Below are positions 1 to 9,265 of a stretch of DNA of 21,961 bases, in pieces. Within the stretch, counting starts at the first letter, position 1. Every line of letters begins with the position of its first letter. The notes under the pieces are model-generated. The model made no database searches, had not been told where the DNA came from, and saw nothing but the letters and a program-made list of their open reading frames with translations. The DNA is taken from the NCBI GenBank assembly GCA_005223375.1, contig RXOD01004461.1, positions 1-21,961 of the forward strand, given 5' to 3'. Source of the DNA: Amoebophrya sp. AT5.2 (taxonomy: Eukaryota > Sar > Dinophyceae > Syndiniales > Amoebophryaceae). The translations under genes and the position numbers were made by a program.

Positions 1-31
1 GGCGGCCGGCTTCGCTTGTTTAGTTATAACA

Positions 32-1117
32 CTACCCGAGCCCCGGCAGTTTGTCTTCTCTTTCCGGGTTGATTTGCCCCGGCACCGGCAGCAGTCCTGC
101 TCTCACTCGCGCCGCTGCGTGCTCCACCTGTGCCCGCTCCCGGATGTTCCCTATTGGCGGTAAGGAAAAACTGCTTTTCTCCTCGCCGTCGAATTTCACG
201 TTGCCGCTGTGGTACACCAGCTCTTTCACCCGCGGCGGGTTGTCGAGCAAATAACGGTTGTAGTTGTCGTTGTTCGTGTTTCGCGCCATGGCCACGCGGT
301 CCATCCGCATCTCGCTGCCGCACAAGTGCCGCGGCTTCGGGTGGTCCGGCGGGTACCGCGCCGGGTACGCGTCCGTGAGGTCGCTCATGTTGTTGAAGGT
401 GATGATCTTCCCCGCCTTCTGGCTCGTGATCATCTCGGGGTTCGCCGCGCCCGTGGCGTCAAAGCCGAACTTGAAGCGGTCCAGAAACCCGCTCCGCAGC
501 TCGGCGTCCGCCTTCGCGCGCTGGCTCGCGGTCAAGTAGCCCTTCTTCTCGACGTCGAAGTAGCGGCCGACGAACCAGTCGCGCTGCCCGACGACGCCGT
601 CCCCGTCGAAGTCGTAGCTGTTCACGTCGGGGACCATGTCGGCCTTCAGCTCCATCTTCATCTCGGTGCGCGTGCGCCCGCGCCGCGTGTTGTGGTAGTA
701 CCTCTTGTTGGGGCTCAGGTCCGGGACCTCGCCGCCCCTGGTCGGGTAGTGGTGACTCGTGTTCGGGCTCCTCCCGTCCGGAAGCGAGACGGAGCGCGCC
801 CCATGCGTCACGACGGGAAACATCACCTTCTCGCCGTTTGGAGCGATGCCCGGGATCTGCGCGCCCGGGATTGCAGCCGACGCAGTCGCGGCGGTCGACT
901 GGGTCGCGTCATAATTGCCAGCAGGAACGGCGTGGCCGACTTTTGCCTCGGTTTCGTCGAGCTTGAACAGGGTCGCGGCGAGGCGGCGGTCCTGCTCGCT
1001 GCAGCCCCAGGGCGTCTTGTCGGACAATTTCTTGCGCTGCTCGCCAGAAACCTTGTATTTGGGAACGCGGGCGTCCAGCACCGCCTCGGTGCGGACGAGC
1101 GGCTCTCGCGAAGCCAT
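32..1117 (-). CDS. EF-hand calcium-binding protein, function unknown
   Basis: A single open frame of 361 residues runs from an ATG at 1117 to a TAG at 32-34. Around residues 169-180 there is a textbook EF-hand loop (D169, D171, D173, G174, hydrophobic V176, acidic D180). It is followed at about residues 188-199 by a second, degenerate loop that starts FDVEKKGYL and lacks the last acidic ligand. This spacing is typical of a paired EF-hand. The first 160 residues are basic and rich in Ala, Pro and Arg. The C-terminal third has a short conserved-looking stretch (GSEMRMDRVAMARN, about 275-290). I see no signal peptide or membrane segment. The general arrangement resembles uncharacterised EF-hand proteins of protists, but I cannot name a family. 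Calcium binding by the first loop is well supported; the cellular role is unknown. The ATG is the first in frame; a 15-codon upstream ORF lies in its leader. Confidence 0.72.
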   Translation of the reverse strand: MASREPLVRTEAVLDARVPKYKVSGEQRKKLSDKTPWGCSEQDRRLAATLFKLDETEAKVGHAVPAGNYDATQSTAATASAAIPGAQIPGIAPNGEKVMFPVVTHGARSVSLPDGRSPNTSHHYPTRGGEVPDLSPNKRYYHNTRRGRTRTEMKMELKADMVPDVNSYDFDGDGVVGQRDWFVGRYFDVEKKGYLTASQRAKADAELRSGFLDRFKFGFDATGAANPEMITSQKAGKIITFNNMSDLTDAYPARYPPDHPKPRHLCGSEMRMDRVAMARNTNNDNYNRYLLDNPPRVKELVYHSGNVKFDGEEKSSFSLPPIGNIRERAQVEHAAARVRAGLLPVPGQINPEREDKLPGLG

Positions 1118-2068
1118 CCGCGGCGGTCTCCAATCGCTATCACTGGCGGCCGGAGCAGTAATGGTGCTCCCTCATCTGGGGCGGCATTTTTGTTTTTCTC
1201 GACTACGATAGTATGAATGTATGACCACCTGCAGCTCTGCCGGAGCGATGAACGCACTCGCTGTTCTCGTTGGTACCTATGTGTTCTTCCCCCTGTCTAT
1301 GGTTCTGCTTCCGTAGATGAAAGCATTTCGTTGGTTTTCGTATCAAATTCGAAGAATTACGAGTACTCGGACTCGGATTCCTGAGTTACACTTCTAGCGC
1401 CGAGAGGACACACTGCACGTTACTGAGCATGCGCACATTAAGTACCCACACCTTCCGACTTACCCAGATGCCCGTTTTATGAACCCGCCCGCCCGACCCC
1501 GACGACAAACCGCGACTTCCCGATCCAAGCCGATCCTTTTCCCTATCGAAAATCCCAACGAACGCAGGGTAGGCACGTCCTACACAGGAGGTGAACATTT
1601 ACGCATGTCGCGCACCGGCCTGGGCCGAAGTAGAGCACAACGCGGTAGCTTTTTGCTTTGTTTTCGCGCGATTTGGATTGTACAAACTTTTCGTCGAGCT
1701 CATAGCTGCAACTACGTACAATTGTTCACATCAAAACCGGCGGTCGGTGCGCCGCTGGAGCGCGGCTCCCAGCGGCGCTCCAACATCCAAAGTCGCCGCG
1801 CAAGCTCGCCTGTATTCTCGGACGCCAGCGCGTCAAGCTCAAAACGATTTTTTTCCTGCAGCGGAACCCCAACTTGAGTCAAATCTCACTTCTGCTCCTT
1901 TTTGCTGTATTCACGTCTACCAGCATCGGCTTCGGCTTCGTCTATCGATCCACGGATCAAGCGCGAGCGCCTCGAGGATACGAAGACAAAGCGAGCCCCC
2001 GCCAGCGAAGCACGCGCACGGCTCAACCGCCCCGCCCCCACACCGACACCATGCAGAGAACATCCTCG
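1118..2068. other. Intergenic region without a supported gene
   Basis: This 951-base gap separates two minus-strand genes. Open frames exist on both strands (for example + 1591-2082 and + 1874-2416), but they show no recognisable domain and the second runs into coding sequence of the neighbour. No tRNA, rRNA or repeat was recognised. It should hold the 3' end of the gene to the right and the promoter and leader of the gene to the left. Confidence 0.6.
1140..1187 (-). promoter_or_regulatory. Upstream ORF and hairpin in the leader of the EF-hand gene
   Basis: On the minus strand an ATG at 1187-1185, preceded by an A-rich run, opens a 15-codon frame that ends at TGA 1142-1140, just 22 bases before the main ATG. 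Inside it a perfect 6-bp inverted repeat (GGAGCA / TGCTCC, 7-base loop, 1152-1170) could form a hairpin. Both features could lower translation of the main frame, but this depends on where the transcript begins, which is not known. Confidence 0.25.
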
Positions 2069-4158
2069 CTACCCCTGCGTGATCGCCATCACCTGCACTT
2101 TCTTTCCGCTGACGTTGTAGTCCGAATCCGTGAGCATTTTGTTGTGCAGCACGCCTCCGTGCATCGGACTGACGCGATTGTTCGTGCCCTGCGGCGCCAT
2201 GCCGCCAGTCTCGTACGGCGAGCAGCTGCCGGCGTACCACCCGCTCGATATAGTGCTGTTGAGCTTTATGTTTTCAATCTTCTGCTTGTTGAGACCCTCA
2301 CGCTGCGCGTGGGTCTGCATGCGATTCGTGTTCTGGATACTCTTCCCGACGTAGTCAGAAGTCCCCTGCAGCGTCAGCGACGGGTTGTTGCGCTGGACCC
2401 AATTACCTGTGTGTAGTATTGGTGTTCTCCCGGTCCCACTTCCTCGACTGGACTCGATAGTATACCAGGTAGTTTTGGCCCAATGAACCGATCAGAGCGC
2501 TCATCGACTGTGAGCGATGAGCAGCGCGAGGACAAACTTCCTTCAGATTCAAAGGCAAAACTACTGCAACCAACAAAGACAAAACAAACACAAAGCCCAC
2601 CTTTATATCTGGTGGTCGCCATTGGGTTGAATGTCGAGGGTGTGATCTGGTGCTGCTGTATTTTCGCCAGGTCGTAGTTTCCCTGGTGATAAGCGAAGTC
2701 CTCCGTGTCCTCGTTTGCTTGGTATTCCGCGATCAGTTCTTCGTCGCTGAGTTCTGGCCTCGCCTGCCTGCTGAAGTCCGACAACGCCAGCGCGTGCCTC
2801 TCCTGTCGTGACTGCCGGTTGGTTGGGGATTCTTGCGGCGAGTTTGTGGAGTTCATCTGCCCATGGCTGGCGTACATGCTACTGTCCATCAGCTGGGACT
2901 GTTCCATCTTGTGCACCCGATAGGAAGACTGCATCGGCGACTGTGTGGACCCGAGCATCTCCATGCTGTCCTGCAGGGAAGTGGAGGTCACGCCGAGCTT
3001 CGATCGACGGTCGTGGCGGCCCTGCAGATTCCATTTTGAGCGATGGTAGCAGTCATGAAAGCTGCCCCATTTCTAGCCCATTGTTCTTACGCCGCGAGCA
3101 GAAAATAGAAGCAAACAGTTGCAGCCATCGGAGCAGCAAAGAAGAAAAAAGAAACCACTACACACATAAAAAGATCCCGCAGTACGTCATCTTTCCCCCC
3201 TGCTTCTTCTAGGTCTGCCTTCCCCGCTGCGTAGATTTCTGCTTGTCTCTTCATTTGCAGCTCTATTTGTCGCTGCTCCCGCGCGTATTTTCTTGCTTGG
3301 TACTTCATCACGATCACTGGCCAGCATGCAAGTACGGTTATCCCGATCACCAGCATGCCGCAGCTTACCATCGTCATCGTGAACCATTTGCTGGCGTCCT
3401 TGCCCTGGCTCATCGCCGCCACCCAGCTGTAGGCGAAGAAGCCCGTCGCGAGCACGATCACCACGAAGAACATCTGGCAGATCTTGCTCCGGACCAGCGA
3501 GACCTGCTGCTCCTTTACGTCCTGCTCGTACATCTGCTTGTAGCGCTCGAGCACGTCGAAAAACTTGACGAACTCGAGCATGTCCAGGCAGTTGGAGTGG
3601 TCCGCGTCCAGCTCGTCGAACACCTCCCGGACACCATCATCGGAGAGCGAGAACTCCAGCCACCACAGAATCTTCTTGAACTCGTCGTAGTCGATCTCGC
3701 CCGAACCTGAGAACTTTCAGAGGATTGGCTTCGGCATCGCGATATTGGTATTGGTATTGGTATTGGATCGATATCGATTCGAGTGACGCGAAGCACTACC
3801 TACGCACTTCGGCGGGCAAAGGACGACGTATGAGCAGTCGTAGCTTTGGAATGGTCAAATTTCGGGTGTAGCCATGCAGAAGCAGTGTGTGGTCGGATGA
3901 GTCGTTCTCATCTACCGATGCTCCATCCAATAGGTAGAGATAAAGAAACAATGCGGGGAGTAGCCAGCCTCGACCTCCTCGGATACAAGGAATCGTATGT
4001 CCCGTGCTCGAACGCAGATCAGCTTGCAAAAAGCAAGTACCGTTTATGTCGAACTTGAGAAACAAAGACTCGAGGGCCTTGGTCCGCATCTGTGGAGTGC
4101 CGTTGTTTATTATCCAACGGTACTCCTGTCGCTCCGTCAAGTTCTTTGGAACCTCCAT
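2069..4158 (-). CDS. EF-hand integral membrane protein, four exons
   Basis: Proposed exons are 4158-4041, 3706-3186, 3021-2601 and 2406-2069, giving 465 residues. Joining exons 1 and 2 rebuilds a perfect EF-hand loop at residues 37-48 (D37, N39, S41, G42, I44, E48), which validates that junction. A second loop lies at 73-84 (D73, D75, S77, D81, E84). Residues 115-138 and 148-173 are two strongly hydrophobic segments, probably membrane-spanning and joined by a short loop. A basic, helical stretch follows (174-205), then a Gln/Ser/Met/Asn-rich tail. The EF-hands and tail would lie on the same, probably cytosolic, side, suggesting a calcium sensor at a membrane. The third junction is the weakest. 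Without it, exon 2 would read through to a stop at 3087 and the frame to its left would have no early ATG. I do not recognise the family. Confidence 0.66.
2407..2600 (-). other. Intron 3 of the EF-hand membrane protein gene (194 nt)
   Basis: The donor is AAAG|GTGGGC and the acceptor CACACAG|GTAATT. Splicing in phase 1 joins ...TTRYK to GNWVQRNN and opens the frame through to 2069. The first 40 bases are T-rich, unlike the flanking GC-rich exons. Confidence 0.8.
3022..3185 (-). other. Intron 2 of the EF-hand membrane protein gene (164 nt, less certain)
   Basis: The donor is TGAC|GTACTG and the acceptor ATCTGCAG|GGCCGC, phase 0. The interval is T-rich and contains a long pyrimidine run. Removing it joins two frames exactly and explains why the left-hand frame lacks an early ATG. 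The GTACTG donor matches other introns here. The alternative is two separate genes. Confidence 0.62.
3707..4040 (-). other. Intron 1 of the EF-hand membrane protein gene (334 nt)
   Basis: The donor is AACG|GTACTT and the acceptor TTCTCAG|GTTCGG, phase 1. Removal recreates a canonical 12-residue EF-hand loop. A small CTTGC/GCAAG stem sits right at the donor, and four copies of a hexamer sit near the acceptor. Confidence 0.9.
3743..3766 (+). repeat. Tandem hexamer TATTGG, four copies
   Basis: Four perfect copies of TATTGG run from 3743 to 3766, inside intron 1 of the EF-hand membrane protein gene and about 37 bases from its acceptor. It looks like a simple microsatellite. Confidence 0.9.
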
Positions 4159-5054
4159 CTTGTCGTGCGCCCCCGAACAGCTGCCCCTCCTCCTGTCTGA
4201 AGCGCGTGGACGGTCCGACGCCGGTCACGACTCCCGCGTGGTTCTAGCGCTTGTTTGGATGGCCGTGTCCTCGCGGCAGCAGGTGCGGTGACTGGTGCCG
4301 CTTCACGTGACGATACCCCGGCACGCTCGACGAAAGAGTGGACCCGTGCACCTACGCGCCCTGCTCGGGCTAGCGACGCGACGCTCGTTGCTGATATCTA
4401 TGTATTCAATCATAAGCACGGACCATCCTTTATAGCAGCCGCACGCGCACGTGGTGAGGCGCTTACGACGGCTGAAACCGTTACGGTATATATTTCGCGG
4501 CGAGTGCCTCTAGTAGTAGTATTCACGATGGATGTCAAGGTACACACTCACAGCTAAATGCGATTGAAAAGGGAAACGATGTTGCAGGCGTGCGAGATGC
4601 AAAGCAATTCGATCAAGCACAAGCTATCTGCGCCACTTTCCGCGAGGATTTTTTCCCAGCCTCACATCACCAGGTGCTAGACCGCTCCCCTCATTTCTCT
4701 CTAAGTCGCCGATAATGGTCTCTCTGTTCGCAGCTTCTCTCTCGACGATCAAAGCGATACCACTTGTTGATGTGAACAGCACCATGCACAACGGACTCAG
4801 CAGAGAAAGCTCCAGCTCTACTGACGCACGGCTCGCGCGCGCCATGCACTCACTTTTTCAGAATCGAGAGATGGCTTCAGACTCAACCGCGCAACATCGT
4901 CCTAATCCAAATCGGAACGATCCTTCTCAGTCGGACGCAACGAAAATCAAGCCCAACGACATCGGTAGATCCAACAGCCCCCCGTAGACCTGTAGCAGCA
5001 GCGCTTCCTTTCTCCCCCTCATTTGCAATCTTTGTCAACTCCGACAAGGATACT
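4159..5054. other. Intergenic region without a supported gene
   Basis: This 896-base gap lies between the end of RPL9 and the start of the EF-hand membrane protein gene. Small open frames on the + strand (4255-4557, 4715-4987) have no recognisable domain. The stretch 4200-4400 is GC-rich and the rest is less so. No RNA gene or clear repeat was recognised. Confidence 0.55.
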
Positions 5055-5982
5055 TTAGAAGGCCTCAATCGGTCCGTTCTCGGAGCAGTAGATACCATCC
5101 AAGAACTTACGGATATCCTTGTTCTTCACCAGGCACGACTGGTGGATCAGGGCCGCGGAGCGGGAGGTGTCGTCGATATCCGGACCCTCGATGAAGATCT
5201 CGTCCTTGGTGCCCGAGGCGATGGCCTGTGTTTGTGGAAGGGTGATTGGTCGATGGCTTCGAGCGGTCTCTCCTTCTCGTCGATAAACTTATTATTCAGA
5301 TAGGTCGCTGCAACGCAAATTCTTCAGTCGCTAATATGTTTCTCACGTTGATAGCCTCTGCATCGATGACGTATGATTTTCACATAGAAAGTACCTTCGA
5401 CTCGCCGATCATGTCGATGACGCGGACGATCTTCTCGCCGAGGAAGTTCTTGATCTCGACACGCTTGCCACCGTTGGTGATGTTGCAGGTGATGGGAAAG
5501 TGCGCATACACGAGGCGGAGGGTGTAGCGGAACTTCTTAGTCACACCCGTCACCATGTTGTTGATGTGCGAGCATACCTGAGATGTGCGATGGTTTCGCC
5601 GATCAAATTTTCGAGCAAAAAAAGCGGCGAGCAAAAATGACCACAGGTTGGTATAATACCGATGCAGCACAGATGACAATCGAGCCCAGGAATCTCTACA
5701 GAGTGCGCAGCAAGTCCCGCCTCATCGAAAAATCCACCAAAGCCATAGATTCATTTAAAGCAAAGATACCGTTCGCAGCGACGCGATCTGCTTGCTGAGT
5801 CCGAAGAAGAGCGAGACCTCGAGCTTCTTGCCGCCATCGATCTTGGCAATCGTGACCGGGAGGTGAGTAAAGTCGCGCACCAAAGTGCCCTCCTTTCCCT
5901 TCACCGTGACCTTGCGGGCCTTGACCGTGACGGTCACGTCCTTCGGGAGGACGATGTTCTGAGCGCTACGCACGAACTTCAT
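5055..5982 (-). CDS. RPL9: 60S ribosomal protein L9 (uL6)
   Basis: Exons 5982-5770, 5577-5395 and 5225-5055 join in phase 0 to encode 188 residues, close to the usual length of about 190 for eukaryotic L9. The protein is a structural component of the large cytosolic ribosomal subunit. Family-specific stretches are easy to see. Exon 1 has [14 protein letters not shown]. Exon 2 has VYAHFPI and EIKNFLGEK. Exon 3 has KDEIFIEG, the SAALIHQ region and [14 protein letters not shown] near the C terminus. The start ATG at 5982 gives the short N terminus MKFVRSAQ, as expected. Both introns were placed by alignment with the remembered L9 family pattern and by frame. The stop is TAA at 5057-5055. This is the firmest evidence that the window is eukaryotic nuclear DNA. 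It is also a good reference for splice signals, because a ribosomal protein gene is expected to be highly expressed. Confidence 0.97.
5226..5394 (-). other. Intron 2 of RPL9 (169 nt)
   Basis: The donor is CGAAG|GTACTT and the acceptor AAACACAG|GCCATC, phase 0. It is supported by L9 alignment across the joint (GESK then AIASGTKDE). Confidence 0.93.
5578..5769 (-). other. Intron 1 of RPL9 (192 nt)
   Basis: The donor is GAACG|GTATCT and the acceptor ATCTCAG|GTATGC, phase 0. The joint gives the L9 sequence SLRTVCSHI. The first four intron bases (GTAT) equal the first four bases after the intron, so it is flanked by a short direct repeat. Confidence 0.95.
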
Positions 5983-7209
5983 GGCTGCTGTCGAGCGGTC
6001 TACCTTCCTATGCCTGAGAGAAGCTGCTGTCCTCCCTCGAATCCAAAGGGTCCCTGCGAAGAAAGAAAAAAATTGCGAAGTGATGAAAATGCGTGGAACG
6101 GAACGGCACAAACCGAAGCAGAACTACAATCGTAGCGAAATACTAAAATTTGAAATTTAGGGCAGAAGCGCATACACGACTCGCAAATCAATCTAGGTCC
6201 TCCTTGCGAGATTTAGATCATTTGGGAACATGCTGAGATCGGGTGTTCGAAACAGGATCAACACGAACCGACGTGGATCTTGCGGAGATCGTTAGTCCTG
6301 GCCACACACGGCAGAAACAGACTTCAAGTTCAAATTGACGAGGGATCTTCACTAGCAATTGCATGATCTCCACGGGTTGTTTCTCGGATCGCTGTGGCTC
6401 CTCGGACTTTCACGATGCTAAAGTCACGAGCTCACTAGAGATCAAAATCACCGATTTAGAAATACCGAAATTGTAGCAGTACGCTGAGGCAAGTAGCTAT
6501 ACTGTCGTTCAGCCACGACAGCGAGATGCGCACTAAGCATGCGCGCAAGCGAGATTTAGATTTGTAATTCACGTTCCTGACGCAGGTTGTGTTGTGCGTG
6601 TATTTTTCCTCACGAAAGCCGCTACGCAGCAAATAGTACTTCTAAAAATGAATTTTTCTTCAAAGAGGAATCAAGCTAGCCGCGGGACGGAGTCGATACG
6701 GAACTCGCACGCGGCTCGCCACGCGGCCGCTGACTACAAATGAATTGCTGCGGAAAAAAAGAATCGAAACGCTGGCATGTAGTACACGAATCGGAAACTA
6801 AAAATGCAGGTTTGAATTTCACCACCTCCGGGCGCATCCACTAGTCACGTGTACTATGCGACCCACGTCTGCCTTTACGTCGCAGATGCACAGGCAATTC
6901 TAGGACGTGAAGCCACCAGGCACTGCTATTGAAACAGAGCTTCAACCGCGGAACCCCATCCCCCTCTGCACAACCTCATTCATACAGTATTCTAAAACAC
7001 CCGCACTGGCTCCCTTTCGAGGATGGGACTGGAGCAGATCTTTTTCTTTCTGCAGCCCACAGCTATTCGCGGCCCTCATCATCGTCATCATCATCTGCCT
7101 GTTTCGATATCGATTTCCGCCTCCCTAGCTTTTCGACGGCGTTCTGCGGGGGTTCCAATCGCTTTTCCCCCGTCAAATTGTCTCCCGCCGACCGGGGCAC
7201 CCCACCTCC
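5983..7209. other. Intergenic region without a supported gene
   Basis: This 1.2-kb gap holds the presumed 3' end of the uricase fusion and the promoter and leader of RPL9. I see no coding sequence or tRNA. One 13-base direct repeat (GCGAGATTTAGAT) occurs at 6206-6218 and 6549-6561, and short CATGCGC-type motifs occur near 6539. A long + frame starting near 6929 runs antisense into the uricase fusion and looks like a shadow. Confidence 0.55.
6054..6085 (-). promoter_or_regulatory. Possible splice acceptor in the RPL9 leader
   Basis: On the minus strand a pyrimidine-rich tract (TTTTTTTCTTTC) leads to TTCGCAG|GGACCC, with AG ending at 6054, 71 bases before the RPL9 ATG. This is a good acceptor signal with no exon I can place upstream. 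It could end a 5'UTR intron. If the organism is a dinoflagellate it could instead be a trans-splicing site for the spliced leader. No spliced-leader sequence is visible in the window. Confidence 0.35.
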
Positions 7210-9265
7210 TCATACCCCCAGTATTTTTCGCACCCGTATTTCGGCGATCCGGTGCACCTGCCGTATTGCTTCTGCGAATTCTTGCTCCACCGTGTTTCGC
7301 ATGCGCGTTTCGAAGATCTCCAGGATTTGTGCCCTTGTCCGCCCCGCCACCGCCAGGATGAAGGGGAACCAGAATTTGTGTGCGTATTTGTCGTTCAGGT
7401 CTTGGAACTTCGCGTACTCCTCCGGCGTGCACTGGTTCAGCCCCGCCGAGGTCTGTTCCTTCTGGCTCTCGGCGGTGAGTTTTTCCTGCTTTTTGTCGCT
7501 GTTGTCCTTGGTGAACGTTGCGATCGCGCACTTTCCCGCAAGGTCTGGGTGCGCGCGCAGAAGCGCGTACTGCTTGTCGCGACCCCCAATCTCCACCACG
7601 TGGCGCAGGTGCAGAAAAAAGTCAAAAGCGTTCTGGAAGTCGGTTACCTTCACGTACCGCGGCCAGGCCTCCTGCAGGATCCACGGCGACTTCTCGTAGA
7701 TACCGTGAAACCGGGCAAGAAACTGGTCACGGGTCCTGATCCCCAGCGACTCCAGAAACATCCGGTGCGCCGGCGTGGTCGACGCAATGGCCGCCATGTC
7801 GTCCTTGAACTCCTTCTTCGGCTCTTCGTCGTCCTTCTTCTCCGCCAGCCGCTTCGGGTAGGCGTCGAACTGGCAATTGGGGATTTCGGACTCGGGAAAC
7901 CGCATCTTGATTTCGATGATCCCGCGCGGCTCGCTCGTGGCGATGAACACCTCGGGCTTGTCCGGCAGCATCTCCGCCGGCATGGCCTCCGCCACCTTCG
8001 AAAAATCGAAGGGGATGTGGTGCAGGTTGGGGCCGAAAATTTTCACGTCGGAGAGGACGTCGCCGTGCTTGCTGAGGAGCGTTTTGGCCATGTCGTGCAC
8101 GGTGGTTTGGACGGAGGGAGAAAACACGCCTTGCTCGTGATGCCCGACGAGCGTGTGGACAAGGATCCGCTCGATCAGCTCCGAAAAAGTGTCGTAGTCG
8201 ATGTCAGCTGCGAATTCGGGATTTTTGAAAATCGCGGGTGGAGCGAAGGATTGACGATCACGGATCAAAATAAACCTCAGCAATGAAGATGGGCAGAAGT
8301 CCCCACAATGAACTCTGTCCCTCACCAACCAGCCGCTTCTACATCTAAGTACTTCTTCTACGTGCTGTACGTTCCGTCTTTAGTATAAGAAGTTCAGCCT
8401 CAGGTCCAACGACAGAGATACTACAGATGCCATCAAAGACCACTTTTACAATCCATCCAGTACCCATGTCCGTTCTTCGGTAGTCCCACTGGATGTCGAT
8501 TGCGCTCGCGAGTATTCGGTCCGCCACGTCCGGCAGGCTTGTGTACTCGTCCCTAACAAAGCCCGCCCACCCGCTCTGCGTGCTCTTCAGCAGCGTCATG
8601 CCCCGCACCCCCGAAGTCAACGACGGCGCCGCTCCCAGCACCGTCGCGCCGTCCGCATCTCCCGGATCTGATTGCTCCGCCATCACGCTCGCCTGCACCG
8701 CCTTTGTCCACCGCACGTCATTGCTCCCGCTGCGCAGCTTCCACGCGTGCGCGTGCGGTTTATGGCTCACCAGCGAGTCCACCACGCGCTCCCAAATTTC
8801 CTCCTCGATGGTCACTTCGCAGCGCGCCACCCTGTCCGGGTAGGTCGTCACGAAGTGGTCGGCGACCAGGGACGCGAACTCCTCCTTGGGGCACAAGGGG
8901 AAGCGCTGCGCGAGCACGTAGACCGTGTTCTTCATGGAGTCGGTTGCCACGCAGCCGGAGTTGTCCGCCGACGTGAAGCTTCGTCCGGAGTGCTCCGACC
9001 CATGCAACTTCACCTCCACGCTGAACTTTTTCATGGAGTGGCTCAGCTCGTCGTCGCGCTGTAGGCGGAGCAACTTCACGGCGGCCTTTCCGTGCGAGTG
9101 CGACGTGATCTGCACCGCCATCTTCTCGGACGCTGGTTTACTTCTACTGTCTGGGGGCTGGGAAACGGCCGCAGCTGCCGGGGGAGCGTCCGGAGCTGCC
9201 GGGGGAGGGTCCGGCGCCCCCGGCGCGGCGGTTAGTGCGTCTCGTTGTTGCGATCGCGCACTCAT
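7210..9265 (-). CDS. Bifunctional uricase / OHCU decarboxylase
   Basis: Exons 9265-8464 and 8207-7210 encode 599 residues. Residues 49 to about 370 are urate oxidase, which turns urate into 5-hydroxyisourate. Expected catalytic positions are present: Lys60 (HGK), Thr108-Asp109 (VATDS), Phe236 and Arg250, Gln301 (SPSVQ) and His330/331 (NLHHIPFDF). A charged linker (371-404) leads to a 2-oxo-4-hydroxy-4-carboxy-5-ureidoimidazoline decarboxylase domain (405-599). That domain has FHGIYEKSPW, the RAHPDLAG motif with catalytic His487, LTAESQKEQ and FPFILAVAGR; it yields S-allantoin. Residues 1-48 are a Pro/Ala-rich tail unique to this protein. Bacillus PucL carries the same two activities in the opposite order. 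No C-terminal SKL-type or obvious N-terminal peroxisome signal is visible, although eukaryotic uricases are often peroxisomal. The substrate supplier, xanthine dehydrogenase, is the next gene upstream. Confidence 0.94.
8208..8463 (-). other. Intron of the uricase fusion gene (256 nt)
   Basis: The donor is ACATGG|GTACTG and the acceptor AATTCGCAG|CTGACA, phase 1. The joint reads WDYRRTDMADIDYDTF, which fits the uricase family in length and pattern. An alternative acceptor at GCTGAG|GTTT gives a stop after the joint. Confidence 0.85.
9173..9214 (+). repeat. Two 21-base copies in the uricase N-terminal tail
   Basis: A 21-base unit (AGCTGCCGGGGGAG followed by C or G and GTCCGG) occurs at 9173-9193 and 9194-9214 with one difference. 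On the coding strand it encodes the Pro/Ala/Asp-rich tail of the uricase fusion. It probably arose by slippage and marks this tail as fast-evolving. Confidence 0.85.

Noticed and set aside
1874..2416. Plus-strand frame of 180 residues
   Set aside because: Its second half is antisense to the last exon of the EF-hand membrane protein gene; no domain is visible.
2989..2991. Start of a separate left-hand gene at a GTG codon
   Set aside because: GTG starts are not expected in a eukaryote. The frame is open to the right as far as a good CTGCAG acceptor, favouring an exon.
3087..3623. A separate gene starting at MFDELDAD with a third C-terminal hydrophobic segment
   Set aside because: The frame is open upstream and joins an exon that completes the first EF-hand loop. 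The C-terminal hydrophobic end is T-rich, intron-like sequence after a GTACTG donor.
6240..6262. TTCGAAAC resembling a tRNA T-loop
   Set aside because: The bases on either side do not form a T-stem and no acceptor or anticodon arm fits around it.
6929..7699. Plus-strand frame of 256 residues
   Set aside because: Mostly antisense to the OHCU decarboxylase domain; the composition is that of a shadow frame.
8208..8463. Uricase and OHCU decarboxylase as two genes with a start near 8328
   Set aside because: The uricase domain itself is split across the gap. Gln301 and His330/331 lie in the left exon, so both parts must be joined.
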